Notes: a model not told the origin generated them from the letters alone. A DNA stretch of 36,584 nucleotides from Porphyromonadaceae bacterium COT-184 OH4590 (GCA_000768855.1 JRAN01000006.1:553-37136), one strand, 5' to 3'; positions 7,991 to 17,475 are shown, counted from the stretch's first letter. Numbers and translations are program-made.

Positions 7991-8006
7991 TCATTGTTTT
8001 TTTACG

Positions 8007-8014
8007 TACCTTTG
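8007..8014 (+). promoter_or_regulatory. -7 box of the GtrA-like gene
   Basis: Perfect TACCTTTG at 8007-8014, 17 bases before the ATG at 8032. No -33 element at normal spacing is obvious. Confidence 0.6.
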
Positions 8015-8031
8015 TAAACTAATCCGTACTT

Positions 8032-8586
8032 ATGAGTAAAACAATAGATTTAATTAATAAGTTTCTGACCCAAGGAGGCTTTTTTGTATTTCTCAGATCG
8101 CAGTTGTCGTCTCAGGTAGCATCAATTGTTGACAATGTACTTGCTTTTTCTCTGAAGAAGTTTTTGGATATTATTCGCATCAAAGTTATATATCTGTTCA
8201 CTTTAGGCTTAGACTCTTACGTTTTGGCAACAGTAATAGGGCAAGTATGCGGTGGTACTGTTTCGTGTATTCTCAACTACAAGTGGGCTTTCAAAAACTT
8301 GAATGTGAAGCTGAAATACGTAATCATAAAATTCGTACTTATTTGGTTGGGCAGCCTGTTTTTGAATACTTTTTTCACTTTTATAATTACCGAATGGCTG
8401 AAAAACACCAGAATAGCAGCCAAAATATTCGGGGTGTACAACTCCGACGATATTTTTATTTTTGTAAAACTGTTGGTAGCCGTTGTAATAGGTGTTGTCT
8501 GGAATTTTTTGATGTATAAACATTTTGTATTTAAGGATATAAATTATAAGAAAGTTATTACAAAAGTATTGAAAAAACAGACGTAA
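8032..8586 (+). CDS. GtrA-like family membrane protein
   Basis: A 184-residue inner-membrane protein with four hydrophobic segments (about 55-72, 64-83, 100-120 and 148-166). The family signatures are S-C-I-L-N-Y-K-W-A-F after the second segment and W-N-F-L-M-Y-K-H-F-V-F-K at the end. GtrA-like proteins are thought to move polyprenyl-phosphate-linked sugars across the membrane for O-antigen, teichoic-acid-like or cell-wall glycosylation. The gene is transcribed divergently from the TagD/SDR/CDP-alcohol transferase operon, which fits a common role in envelope polymer or lipid glycosylation (inferred). No glycosyltransferase partner (GtrB) is in view. Confidence 0.8.
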   Translation: MSKTIDLINKFLTQGGFFVFLRSQLSSQVASIVDNVLAFSLKKFLDIIRIKVIYLFTLGLDSYVLATVIGQVCGGTVSCILNYKWAFKNLNVKLKYVIIKFVLIWLGSLFLNTFFTFIITEWLKNTRIAAKIFGVYNSDDIFIFVKLLVAVVIGVVWNFLMYKHFVFKDINYKKVITKVLKKQT

Positions 8587-8754
8587 TAGGCAAAATACAT
8601 AATGATCGTAAGTCGGTAAACTTACTTTCTAAAGCATTACCAACATTCGTATTTTAGATACTTGCATACCGGAAGCAAAATATTTATACTAATCTCTAAA
8701 TTTTTGTACTTATCAAAATATTTTGTAATAACCTATAATAAACTATCTTATAAA

Positions 8755-8790
8755 AAATCATTGTTAGAATAGATTGTTTCACAATGATTT
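8755..8790. repeat. 10-bp perfect inverted repeat in the intergenic region
   Basis: AAATCATTGT (8755-8764) and ACAATGATTT (8781-8790) with a 16-base loop. There is no T run on either side, so it is not a clear terminator. It is the only dyad seen in 8587-8970; the rest of that AT-rich stretch holds no recognisable gene. Confidence 0.5.
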
Positions 8791-8973
8791 AATGCTTGTT
8801 TTACTGTATAATCAGTTTCTTCATTACCTCGCTGAGCCTATATACTACATGTTGGAGACAATTATCATAAAGTGATTTTAGAATAGATTAATTTTGTTTG
8901 GGTACATACACAAAAGTTTTTGCACTCTTTTTTATTTTATACTTTATAAAATGTATTAATCACAAAAAAATAT

Positions 8974-8989
8974 TACTTTTGCAAAAGTA
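8974..8989 (+). promoter_or_regulatory. -7 box inside a 16-bp perfect palindrome, before the LRR genes
   Basis: TACTTTTG at 8974-8981 matches TAnnTTTG. The next eight bases are its exact reverse complement, giving the 16-bp palindrome TACTTTTGCAAAAGTA. If used, it gives a leader of about 155 bases to the ATG at 9149. The dyad could also be a regulator site. Confidence 0.45.
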
Positions 8990-9148
8990 TGTGATTTTAA
9001 CATTATAGGTGCAAGATTACTAATTTTATATAAGCATATTGTATTAGGTTTGTTTTGTTGCAGCCTATAATTATTTATATTCAACCATAAGATAGCACTT
9101 ATACTGTTACCATCGTTATTTATCATTACAAATTAAACTAATAAAAAT

Positions 9149-11896
9149 ATGAATAAAAGAACTCTACTAATTCTTGGTGTTATATTCACCATTACATTAT
9201 CGTTGTGGGGACAACAAACCCCTTCAATCAAATTTTATCGTACTGCCGAAGCATCACCCTCTTTTTCGCTATCGGTAACGACCGCCGATGCATCCAAAAA
9301 AGTAGATGTAGATTGGGGAGATGGCACTATTATCACGGTACAGGGCAATGCGTGGAATAACAATATATCAATAAGCGGTGAAGTTAAAGGTAATTATGTG
9401 AAAATAATCGGTTCATTTTCAAAAATAGATGTAGCAAGTTATACAAGTACTTCAAATGCTATCGAACGCATAGAAGCAGTAGGACAAGAAAAATTGAACA
9501 CATTTGAAGCAAAAGGTAATGACTTATCTTATTTTGATGTATCTATATTTCCCTCTCTTACCTCTCTGGATGTAAGGAATAATAATTTCAGTGCCTTCGC
9601 TCTAAGAGGACACAACAAACTTGAACACCTAACTATTTCGAACAACAAGCTAACTACTCTTAATATTTCCGACTGTCAGATGTTAAAAAGCATCACTGCG
9701 GACAACAACGATATTACTTCCATTTCTTGCGAAAATACACCCAATATCAATTCGCTTTCTCTAATAAACAACTCAATTGTAAGCATCGACCTGTCCAAAA
9801 TGCCGAAATTACGCAAACTTTCGATGGAAAAAAACGGTCTTTCGTCCATTGATTTATCTCAAGCACACGAATTGGAAAAAGTATATCTGGGACACAACTT
9901 CCTTACAAGTTTGGCTCTCGACAAAAATCCCAATCTTGTAGAGATATCTGTACAAAACAACCTTATTGGGTCCCTAATACTACCGGGACTCAAACAACTG
10001 ACACGACTAAATGTGCATGGCAATAAGATTAAAACACTTGATATAACTCTTCTGACTCTATTAACGGAATTGTCGGTCGGCTCCAACGAAGAACTTGCCG
10101 ATATAGACGTATCTAAAAATATTTATCTTAAAAGATTACATATTGATAGCACTGCCATTGCAGGACTTGATATATCGCAAAACAATTCGCTCGATTTTCT
10201 GGATATTCGCAAAACACGTATAAGTGAATGTGCTCTAAAACATATAATATCTTTGCTTCCGGAGAGGTCAGCAACATCTTATGTAACCAATTTTCTTATT
10301 GCCGATACCCCTTGGCTAAATGTCAATATACAGGAAGCAATTGCAAAAAAATGGAAAACAGATGTGGACGCTACTCTATCAAAAGATAATACAGTTTGTA
10401 ATCAATACACAGTAACTTTTGAACAACCCGAAAACGGCTCTATACGCGCTTCACTTTTAGGCAATGCTTTTAATTCGGGCGAAGTAGCTACTGCCGGCTC
10501 GGTAGTGCGTTTATATGTTACTCCAAATACCGGATATGAAGTGGCTACTATTACTTATACTGCTCCAAACGGTAGTGGTCAAGATGTAGAATTACCTCTT
10601 ATAGGGACAGGACTTGTAATAGAAAACAATACTACCGTAAAAGCAACCTTAAAAACTGTAAACAATACAATGATTACCCTCACCTCCAACCTCAACAAAG
10701 GTACGGCGGCACAGCTTTTTTTGCGTCAAACTCCGAATTCTACAGAAAAAGTACAAATCGACTGGGGCAATGGGATATGGCAAAACTATGAAGTAACCAA
10801 TGTAACCGAACTGTCGTCTGCTGTAGAAGGAGTAATAGAAGGCAATACTATCCGTATAAAAGGGGCAGTGGATAAGATTATAGCAACCGAACTTGCCCTT
10901 ACAAGTGCCGATTTTTCTGGGAATACATACATAGCACATATAGACTTGTATATGAATGAATTGGAGACATTGAATTTGTCGGAAAATAGTAAATTAAATA
11001 CTCTTAACATAGCCTACAACAATATAAAAAATCTTTCTTTGGCAAACAACACCGAGCTCGAAACACTTATCTTATATAATAATGCCATTAAAGAAATTGA
11101 CCTAAGCACCAACACAAAACTAATAAATATAGACGCTAAAAATCTTTCCCTAACAACAATTTCTATCAACTCGGATGTTTTGGAAACTCTTGATTTACAA
11201 AACAACCAAATAACAAACATAGACCTTACGAAGACCAAGAAACTCCGAGAGCTTCGCCTGTCGGGCAATAAGCTATCTGTAATAAATACTAAGGTTTTGG
11301 ATAATCTGGAAATATTGACAGCAAGCAACAATAGACTTACAGAAATTGATTTAAAAAACAATCTCAAATTACGCAAAGTGTATCTAAACGAAAATAATTT
11401 ATCCGATCTTACATTTTCAAAAGATATGAACAATTTGGTATATATTGACTGTGGAGACAATAGTATGAGTGCCTGTGCTTTGGATAGTATGTATATGTCT
11501 CTTCCGGTTTGGAATGGTTCTAATGACGACCAATTGATTACGACTTTATTCAACAAAGGCACATATACCGACAAACTAAACCAATCGGCAACCAGTAAAA
11601 CATATATGGCTACACAAAAAGGGTGGAAACCTGCCGAAAATGGTGATGGTAGCGGATGTAATACAACTCTTATAGAAGATATTACCGTAGGCACAGGTTT
11701 TAATTATTATACAGTAGATGGAGGTTTAGTTTTGGTATTCAATAACGAATACTATAATAAAAAAGCGTATATATACGACTTTACCGGTAGATGTATTTCC
11801 ACAACTTCATCGGGAACAGAGCGATTCATATCTCTGGACAAAGGATTTTATCTTATAAAGATTGACCAAAAATCTTTTAAAGTTACAATTCGCTAA
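9149..11896 (+). CDS. Secreted leucine-rich-repeat protein with T9SS-type C-terminal domain
   Basis: A 915-residue exported protein: signal peptide at 1-21 (L-W-G-Q), a D-W-G-D-G element at 55-59, an LRR block at about 105-370 (units of about 21 residues such as L-x-x-L-x-I-x-x-N-x-L), a divergent InlB B-repeat-like domain at about 420-500 (Y-T-V-T-F, N-T-G-Y-E-V), a second D-W-G-N-G near 537-541, and a second LRR block at about 590-790. Then comes G-D-G-S-G-C-N-T near 832 and a degenerate T9SS type A sorting domain (last ~65 residues, ending V-T-I-R). The protein is thus an internal duplication of one module. Surface display and binding are likely; the ligand is unknown. A paralogue follows after 42 bases, probably cotranscribed. 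Confidence 0.85.
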   Translation: MNKRTLLILGVIFTITLSLWGQQTPSIKFYRTAEASPSFSLSVTTADASKKVDVDWGDGTIITVQGNAWNNNISISGEVKGNYVKIIGSFSKIDVASYTSTSNAIERIEAVGQEKLNTFEAKGNDLSYFDVSIFPSLTSLDVRNNNFSAFALRGHNKLEHLTISNNKLTTLNISDCQMLKSITADNNDITSISCENTPNINSLSLINNSIVSIDLSKMPKLRKLSMEKNGLSSIDLSQAHELEKVYLGHNFLTSLALDKNPNLVEISVQNNLIGSLILPGLKQLTRLNVHGNKIKTLDITLLTLLTELSVGSNEELADIDVSKNIYLKRLHIDSTAIAGLDISQNNSLDFLDIRKTRISECALKHIISLLPERSATSYVTNFLIADTPWLNVNIQEAIAKKWKTDVDATLSKDNTVCNQYTVTFEQPENGSIRASLLGNAFNSGEVATAGSVVRLYVTPNTGYEVATITYTAPNGSGQDVELPLIGTGLVIENNTTVKATLKTVNNTMITLTSNLNKGTAAQLFLRQTPNSTEKVQIDWGNGIWQNYEVTNVTELSSAVEGVIEGNTIRIKGAVDKIIATELALTSADFSGNTYIAHIDLYMNELETLNLSENSKLNTLNIAYNNIKNLSLANNTELETLILYNNAIKEIDLSTNTKLINIDAKNLSLTTISINSDVLETLDLQNNQITNIDLTKTKKLRELRLSGNKLSVINTKVLDNLEILTASNNRLTEIDLKNNLKLRKVYLNENNLSDLTFSKDMNNLVYIDCGDNSMSACALDSMYMSLPVWNGSNDDQLITTLFNKGTYTDKLNQSATSKTYMATQKGWKPAENGDGSGCNTTLIEDITVGTGFNYYTVDGGLVLVFNNEYYNKKAYIYDFTGRCISTTSSGTERFISLDKGFYLIKIDQKSFKVTIR

Positions 11897-11938
11897 CATA
11901 TTTCTTTAATCAATATCAATAATTATAAAAATTAGTGT

Positions 11939-14503
11939 ATGACAAAAAAATTGTTGCTTATTTTATTCTGTTTTACAGCATCTTGCTTATGGATAAAGGC
12001 TCAAGTTCCTGAATTAAAATTTAATATCAAAGCCGGATCAAAATCCGTAAAAATTGTCTATCGCTTATCCAAAGCAGGCGACAAAGCCACTGTAGACTAT
12101 GGCAACGGCGAACAATCGGTGCTTGAGCAGACCAAAGAGGGAGAATTAATGACCTCAAATTACTCTTTTCAATCCGTTTCTTCCGAATCGCGAACAATGA
12201 CTATTACCGCAGACAATATTGTAGTATTGCGACTTGCTGCCAATACTGCAATAAACGGAATAATTTCTCTTAATTCGCCCTCTCTGTTAAAATTCAATTG
12301 TGATTTTACAAAGCTTACCGAAAGCGAAACAATAGATTTCTCCAAATGCCCAAACATAGAAGAGATAACATTGAATGACGCAGATGTAATAGCAGTAAAC
12401 TTACCCAAAGAGCCGAAACTAAAGACATTTCAATGCAGTCCGTCTTTGGCTTCACAAAAAGCCCTAAAAATTATAGACCTTACCAAGTGTACACAACTCG
12501 AAACATTGGGATTGAAAGGCGTTGCTTTGGATACTATAGACCTTAGAGCCTGTTCCAATCTCAAACATCTGGTAATAGCAGGACTTAGCACAAAGGTTTA
12601 TCCTAAGGCATTGTTGGGGGCTAAGGCAATGAAGAAACTTGAATTTGTAAACATACAAATGTGTGCTTTTGGATATGATATGCTTCCCGACCTCAACGAA
12701 ACACCTCTCGAACAGTTTACTTGCAATAAACAATTCCCTATTACCATAAATCCAAATCGTATTAACGGACTTACAGTAGACATGTCGCACCTTGCCACAG
12801 CCAAAGGTATTGCCCCAACACTTCAAAATACTGTTTTCTATTGGCAAACAAAAGAAAACAACACATGGGTAAAAATACCTGCCGACAAAATTACTCAAGA
12901 AGAGGGTGTATTTGCTTTTGACCCTTCCCTATTGAACGGTAACGAAAATTTGAATGTAAGATGCCATTTGTTTAATGCAGGATACCCCGATATTGAATAC
13001 TACAAAAGTTCGGGATTTACTACAAGACAAATCACTCTGCAAGGACCTCAACCATTAGCCATACTTACCACCACTTCGCTATCACCGGGCAAAGACGAAG
13101 ACGACGAACCAATAGATGAACTCTCAATTACGATGCAATTAGGTGCAGCCAAGGCAAATACTCCTATAATGATAGATTGGGGCGATGGCATAACGCGAGA
13201 TTATACAATAGGTAGCACCGAACCCGTATCTATATCCGAAACAGTCGATTTGGGAGCACAAATAAAACTTTACGGAGAAATTACTTTAATAGATGCTTCC
13301 AAGGCATATCTAACTGCCATAGTATTGGGTGATGCCACAAAACTGGAAAGGCTTAGACTTTCTCAAAACAAGATTGAAAGTATAAATCTAAATGCGGTGC
13401 CGAATCTTAAAGAGTTGATGATTACAGACAACAAAATATCGGATTTGAATCTAAGTATTTGTCCAAAATTGGAAGAATTGTATTGCGGATACAATAATCT
13501 TACGCAGCTCAATGTTAAAGACAATACAAAATTAAGTGTTCTAAACTGCTACAACAATCATTTAACTTCATTAGATGTTTCCGCTCTCAAAGAATTGGAG
13601 ATATTTGTCCCTTCAGACAACAAATTGGAATCTCCTCTTGATTTATCTAACAATACCAACCTTCGTACTTTGGATATTGCCAATTGCGAATTGTCGGAGG
13701 TAAAACTCAACAGCCAATATCTTAGACGGGTAGCAGCATCAGGCAATAAACTGACTTCACTTCAAATATCTCGCAAAGGGATAGCCAAATATCTGTATTA
13801 CTTAGATATTCGTAAAAATAATTTCGATGCTTGCGGAATAAATGATATTTTGACATTCCTCAGCGAAAATCCCGAAGATATAAATGATATTGCGGGAGGA
13901 TGTATATTACAGGTGAAAAACAATACAGGAGCCTCTACTTACGACTATTCATTACTTAGCAAAAACCAAGCAACATCTATATGGAAAGTTGATACAAAAG
14001 GTGATGGCTCCGGCTGCAACACTGCAAAAATATTCGACAACGGCAATACAGAGTTTGGAACTGCTTCTATTTGGACAGATAATACCATGATTGCGTTTGG
14101 AACTCCAATCGAAAAAAATAAAAATATTACAATCAAGATGAGCCCAAACCAAGGTTATGAGGTAGATTTTGTAAAATTTGACAAACTCCCTTTATCTCCT
14201 GAAAATACGGAAAATAAGACATTCAATCATATATTGAAACAAAGCGGATTGCTCACATACGATTTTAAAATAAGTACTTCTATTGATAATGTATTCTCTA
14301 AAGAGTTGACCATTACCCGTTGCGGCAATGAATTTATAATAGAAAAACTTGCTATCGGACAAAACTATACATTATCGAACATATTGGGACAAATTATAAA
14401 ATCGGGTACAATATTATCAAACGGAATACTTCGTTTTACTCTAAATGACAACGGCTGTTATCTGCTCAGGATAGGAAAATCTACGATAAAACTGATTCGC
14501 TAA
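11939..14503 (+). CDS. Second secreted leucine-rich-repeat protein, paralogue of the preceding one
   Basis: An 854-residue exported protein: signal peptide at 1-22 (W-I-K-A-Q), a degenerate D-Y-G-N-G near 54, a weaker LRR-like block at about 95-230, a non-repeat region at about 270-370, D-W-G-D-G near 411, and a regular LRR block at about 440-640 (L-x-x-L-x-I-x-x-N-x-I). After this come G-D-G-S-G-C-N-T near 688, an InlB-like segment (N-Q-G-Y-E-V-D), and a C-terminal domain of about 75 residues (N-Y-T-L-S-N-I-L-G-Q, ending I-K-L-I-R) typical of T9SS cargo. It shares the order D-W-G-D-G, LRR, G-D-G-S-G-C-N-T with the upstream gene, so the two arose by duplication and diverged, mostly in their first halves. 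The pair ends at a strong terminator. Confidence 0.85.
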   Translation: MTKKLLLILFCFTASCLWIKAQVPELKFNIKAGSKSVKIVYRLSKAGDKATVDYGNGEQSVLEQTKEGELMTSNYSFQSVSSESRTMTITADNIVVLRLAANTAINGIISLNSPSLLKFNCDFTKLTESETIDFSKCPNIEEITLNDADVIAVNLPKEPKLKTFQCSPSLASQKALKIIDLTKCTQLETLGLKGVALDTIDLRACSNLKHLVIAGLSTKVYPKALLGAKAMKKLEFVNIQMCAFGYDMLPDLNETPLEQFTCNKQFPITINPNRINGLTVDMSHLATAKGIAPTLQNTVFYWQTKENNTWVKIPADKITQEEGVFAFDPSLLNGNENLNVRCHLFNAGYPDIEYYKSSGFTTRQITLQGPQPLAILTTTSLSPGKDEDDEPIDELSITMQLGAAKANTPIMIDWGDGITRDYTIGSTEPVSISETVDLGAQIKLYGEITLIDASKAYLTAIVLGDATKLERLRLSQNKIESINLNAVPNLKELMITDNKISDLNLSICPKLEELYCGYNNLTQLNVKDNTKLSVLNCYNNHLTSLDVSALKELEIFVPSDNKLESPLDLSNNTNLRTLDIANCELSEVKLNSQYLRRVAASGNKLTSLQISRKGIAKYLYYLDIRKNNFDACGINDILTFLSENPEDINDIAGGCILQVKNNTGASTYDYSLLSKNQATSIWKVDTKGDGSGCNTAKIFDNGNTEFGTASIWTDNTMIAFGTPIEKNKNITIKMSPNQGYEVDFVKFDKLPLSPENTENKTFNHILKQSGLLTYDFKISTSIDNVFSKELTITRCGNEFIIEKLAIGQNYTLSNILGQIIKSGTILSNGILRFTLNDNGCYLLRIGKSTIKLIR

Positions 14504-14527
14504 AAAAAATTAACATATAATTATCGA

Positions 14528-14563
14528 ATAGTCGTGTGAGAAATTCATACGACTATCTTTTTG
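14528..14563 (+). terminator. Rho-independent terminator after the LRR pair
   Basis: ATAGTCGTGTGA (14528-14539) pairs with TCATACGACTAT (14545-14556; one G-U) around GAAAT, followed by CTTTTTG. Confidence 0.85.
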
Positions 14564-14660
14564 TCTATTTTCTTTTTTTCGATACTGTCTCAGAGAGAGG
14601 CATTATCAACAAATCACATTGTATTTTGTTATATAATTAATGCTTCTTTTTACTGTAATA

Positions 14661-14708
14661 AAAAACTTATCTCCCCGATACAAGACTAAGATTCGGAAAG
14701 ATAAGTTT
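14661..14708 (-). terminator. Rho-independent terminator of the tRNA-Arg unit
   Basis: On the minus strand AAACTTATCT (14708-14699) pairs with AGATAAGTTT (14672-14663), with an inner CCGA/TCGG stem and an apical loop, followed by a T-rich run. It starts 9 bases after the tRNA 3' end. Confidence 0.8.
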
Positions 14709-14717
14709 AATGTCTTG

Positions 14718-14789
14718 TACCCTCGCTGGGAATCGAACCCAAATTTAAAGTTTAGGAAACTTTCGTTCTATCCATTGAACTACAAGGGC
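14718..14789 (-). tRNA. tRNA-Arg(CCT)
   Basis: A 72-base cloverleaf on the minus strand: acceptor GCCCTTG/CGAGGGT (two G-U pairs), D stem GTTC/GAAC, anticodon stem AAAGT/ACTTT with loop TTCCTAA giving anticodon CCT (reads AGG, Arg), 4-base variable region, T stem TTGGG/CCCAG with loop TTCGATT, discriminator A. CCA is not encoded. It has its own promoter (14826-14857) and terminator. It lies beside the broken end of ileS. Confidence 0.92.
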
Positions 14790-14825
14790 AACAATTTCGT
14801 TCCGCTTTTTCGGAGAAACTTAGTG

Positions 14826-14857
14826 CAAAGGTAGCTATTTTAGGCCACTTATGCAAA
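14826..14857 (-). promoter_or_regulatory. Promoter of tRNA-Arg(CCT)
   Basis: Minus-strand TTTG (14854-14857), exactly 20 bases, then TACCTTTG (14826-14833): a textbook Bacteroidota promoter ending 36 bases before the tRNA 5' end. The -33 element begins only 15 bases after the truncated ileS stop. Confidence 0.85.
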
Positions 14858-14871
14858 GTTTATATTCAAAA

Positions 14872-16755
14872 TCACTCACACTCAAACGGATAATGCACCT
14901 GTGCATATGGCATAGCTCCGCTATCGAACCAAACGTCAATAAGGTCGGCTTCGCGATGCATAGGCTTGCCCAATGGCGATACAAGCACAATATTATCCAC
15001 ATAAGGGCGATGCAGGTCGATATTCTCGTTGCTGTAGTTTTCGGCTGTGTAAACGCCCTTTTGGAAATTTTTATAAGGATTTTCTGCCATTACACCTGTA
15101 GCAACAGCCTTCTCTATCTCGTCGTAAAGCTCGGCAACAGAGCCAATGCAAAGCTCCTCCTGTCCGTCTTCGGTACGCCATATCGGGAGCGGTGTGCCCC
15201 AATAACGGCTACGCGAGAGATTCCAATCTTGTAGATTTTCGAGCCATTTACCAAAACGCCCCGTACCTGTCGATTGAGGTTTCCAATTGATAGTCTCGTT
15301 GAGGGCTATCATACGCTCTTTTACCAATGTGGTGCGGATGAACCACGAATCGAGCGGATAGTACAACACTGGCTTATCTGTACGCCAACAGTGTGGGTAA
15401 TTGTGCGTATGTTTCTCTATCTTAAAGGCTTGTCCGCGTTGCTTAAGCTCTACACAGAGGTCTATATCGAGTGTGGCATCAGCATCGGTTAGTTTGGGGT
15501 CGTATGCATTTTTTACAAAACGCCCTGCCCACTTGCCGTATTCGTTTGTATTTATATTGTTTTTTACAAAATCTGCATCCAAATCATTTATATTAAAATA
15601 TTTACCTGTGAGATCAACCATAGGACGAGCATCGCCTTTGCTGTCAACCATAAAGAGAGGAGCGATAGAGTTTTGCTTTGCTACCTTATCGTCGTCAGCA
15701 CCGAATGTTGGGGCTATGTGTACAATACCTGTACCGTCTTCTGTGGTAACAAAGTCGCCACATATAACTTTGAATGCCGAAAGCGCTGTATTTCCTTCGA
15801 GTATAGGATTTACCCAACCGAAAAGCTGTTCATACTCAATACCCTCGAGTTCTTTGCCTTTGAATTCATCAAGCACCTGATATTCGCTTTTGCCAACAAC
15901 ACTATGTATCAATGGTTTGGCAAGTATTATGAGCACACTCTCTTTTGTATATTGATTTTGTGTTTTTATCAACTGATAGTCGATATTGGCACCAACAGCC
16001 AGAGCCGTATTCGAAGGCAATGTCCAAGGGGTAGTAGTCCAAGCCACAAAGTAAACTTGCTCGCCTCCGACACTCTCAATGACACTTTTAGCCTTGTCGG
16101 TAGTGGGTTTTAGCTTGAATTGGGCTATGCAAGTGGTGTCTTTCACATCGCGGTAGGCTCCGGGCTGATTTAATTCGTGAGTACTAAGCCCTGTGCCGGC
16201 AGCCGGAGAGTATGGCTGAATAGTGTAGCCCTTGTATAGCATACCCTTGTTGTAGAGCTGTTTGAGCAGATACCAAAGGGTCTCAATATAGCGATTGTCG
16301 TAGGTGATATACGGATTTTCCATATCGACCCAGTAGCCCATCTTTTTGGTGAGGTCTTCCCATTCGCGAGTATATTTCATCACTTCGGTACGACAAGCAG
16401 CATTGTACTCCTCTACCGAAATAGTTTTGCCAATATCCTCTTTAGTAATGCCAAGAAGCTTTTCGACCCCAAGCTCAACAGGCAAACCGTGTGTATCCCA
16501 ACCTGCTTTACGCTTTACCTGATAGCCCTGCATTGTTTTGAATCGGCAAAAAACATCTTTTATGGTACGAGCCATAACGTGGTGTATTCCCGGCATACCA
16601 TTCGCCGAAGGAGGTCCTTCATAAAATACAAACGATTGTTGGTCGTTACGCTCTGTTACCGAGCAGTCAAACACGTTGTTTTCCTCCCAATAGTTGAGAA
16701 TATTTTTGTTAATATCAGAAAGATTAAGTCCTTTGTGTTCAGGGAAATGCTTCAT
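14872..16755 (-). pseudogene. ileS: Isoleucyl-tRNA synthetase, truncated: C-terminal ~45% missing
   Basis: A 627-residue frame that closely follows bacterial IleS from its start (M-K-H-F-P-E-H-K-G-L-N-L). It has the HIGH-region variant P-P-S-A-N-G-M-P-G-I-H-H, W-D-T-H-G-L-P-V-E, the editing-domain motifs T-T-P-W-T-L-P-S-N and G-I-V-H-I-A-P-T-F-G-A-D-D, and W-G-T-P-L-P-I-W. It stops just after D-V-W-F-D-S-G-A-M-P-Y-A-Q, then V-H-Y-P-F-E-C-E. Bacteroidota IleS is about 1,100 residues; the KMSKS signature, anticodon-binding domain and C-terminus are absent, and the DNA after the stop is the tRNA-Arg promoter with no IleS-like coding. No internal stops or frameshifts are seen, so the break looks recent or the fragment is retained. 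It could not charge tRNA; a free editing domain is possible. ATG 16755 is chosen over an in-frame TTG at 16764. Confidence 0.8.
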
Positions 16756-16792
16756 ATTTTCCAAATGGGTAATTGATAAAATTTACAAACCG

Positions 16793-16800
16793 CAAAGTTA
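16793..16800 (-). promoter_or_regulatory. -7 box of the truncated ileS
   Basis: Perfect TAACTTTG on the minus strand, 37 bases before the ATG at 16755. The -33 element is unclear. Its presence means the fragment keeps its own promoter. Confidence 0.6.
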
Positions 16801-16826
16801 CATTTTTTTTGAAAATGTTTTTAATT

Positions 16827-17450
16827 TTATTGTTGATTGTTTATACTGTCGGTTTCTTCTGCGGAGTCTATAGGTAATACTCCTGTAACCTTATTTATTC
16901 GATACTTGGTCAACATTTGATTGGATTCGAAACCTATTCCGTTTATAATCATTGTTTTTTTTGTAATAGATATAGGAGCATCGGAGTATATCTTTTGTTG
17001 GTTTTCATCCCAGTTTAATACATCAGTAGAGAAAGTTTCGCCCGATATATTGGTACATCTTACACTATCTTTCAGTATCCAAAGTTTCTCTATATCGTAA
17101 TATATAGCCCATTTACAATCTATTTGGGCATCTGCTTTGTATGTTTCGTCAAATCGTTCGAAATGCAACCCTTTGGGGAATAGCCAGTTGCTGCGTTCTG
17201 CTTTGTCAAAAATAAGCATCTCCGGAGAGGTAATTCTATACCTTGTTATACCAGAATCCGATATTACGGTACTTATATCGTGTGCTACCAGCGAAGGTGT
17301 TGTGTTTCGATTTTCGACTTTACCTTCGGTTACAGGTTTACTATTCGAGCAACTCTGAATCAAGCAGATTACAAACACCAATACAGGCACAACAGAGATT
17401 GCCCCATTATGTATTTTAGAACTGCGACAGATGGTTGGTTGGTTGTTCAT
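16827..17450 (-). CDS. lptC: LPS export ABC transporter periplasmic protein LptC
   Basis: A 207-residue LptC-type protein, part of the bridge that carries lipopolysaccharide from the inner to the outer membrane. A hydrophobic segment at about 18-33 ends in L-I-Q-S-C34, a lipobox, so in Bacteroidota fashion it is likely a lipoprotein, unlike the TM-anchored LptC of E. coli. The body has the beta-jellyroll signatures of the family (E-T-F-S-T-D-V-L-N-W-D, then I-Y-S-D-A-P-I-S-I, I-N-G-I-G-F-E-S-N). It lies 25 bases after the DUF59 gene on the same strand and upstream of the ileS fragment, which has its own promoter. No other lpt gene is in the window. Confidence 0.85.
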   Translation of the reverse strand: MNNQPTICRSSKIHNGAISVVPVLVFVICLIQSCSNSKPVTEGKVENRNTTPSLVAHDISTVISDSGITRYRITSPEMLIFDKAERSNWLFPKGLHFERFDETYKADAQIDCKWAIYYDIEKLWILKDSVRCTNISGETFSTDVLNWDENQQKIYSDAPISITKKTMIINGIGFESNQMLTKYRINKVTGVLPIDSAEETDSINNQQ

Positions 17451-17475
17451 CCGTTTTTGTCTGTTATAGTGATAA

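Noticed and set aside
11014-11694. 226-codon frame antisense to the first LRR gene
   Set aside because: Its Ser/Leu-rich reading mirrors the LRR periodicity of the sense strand.
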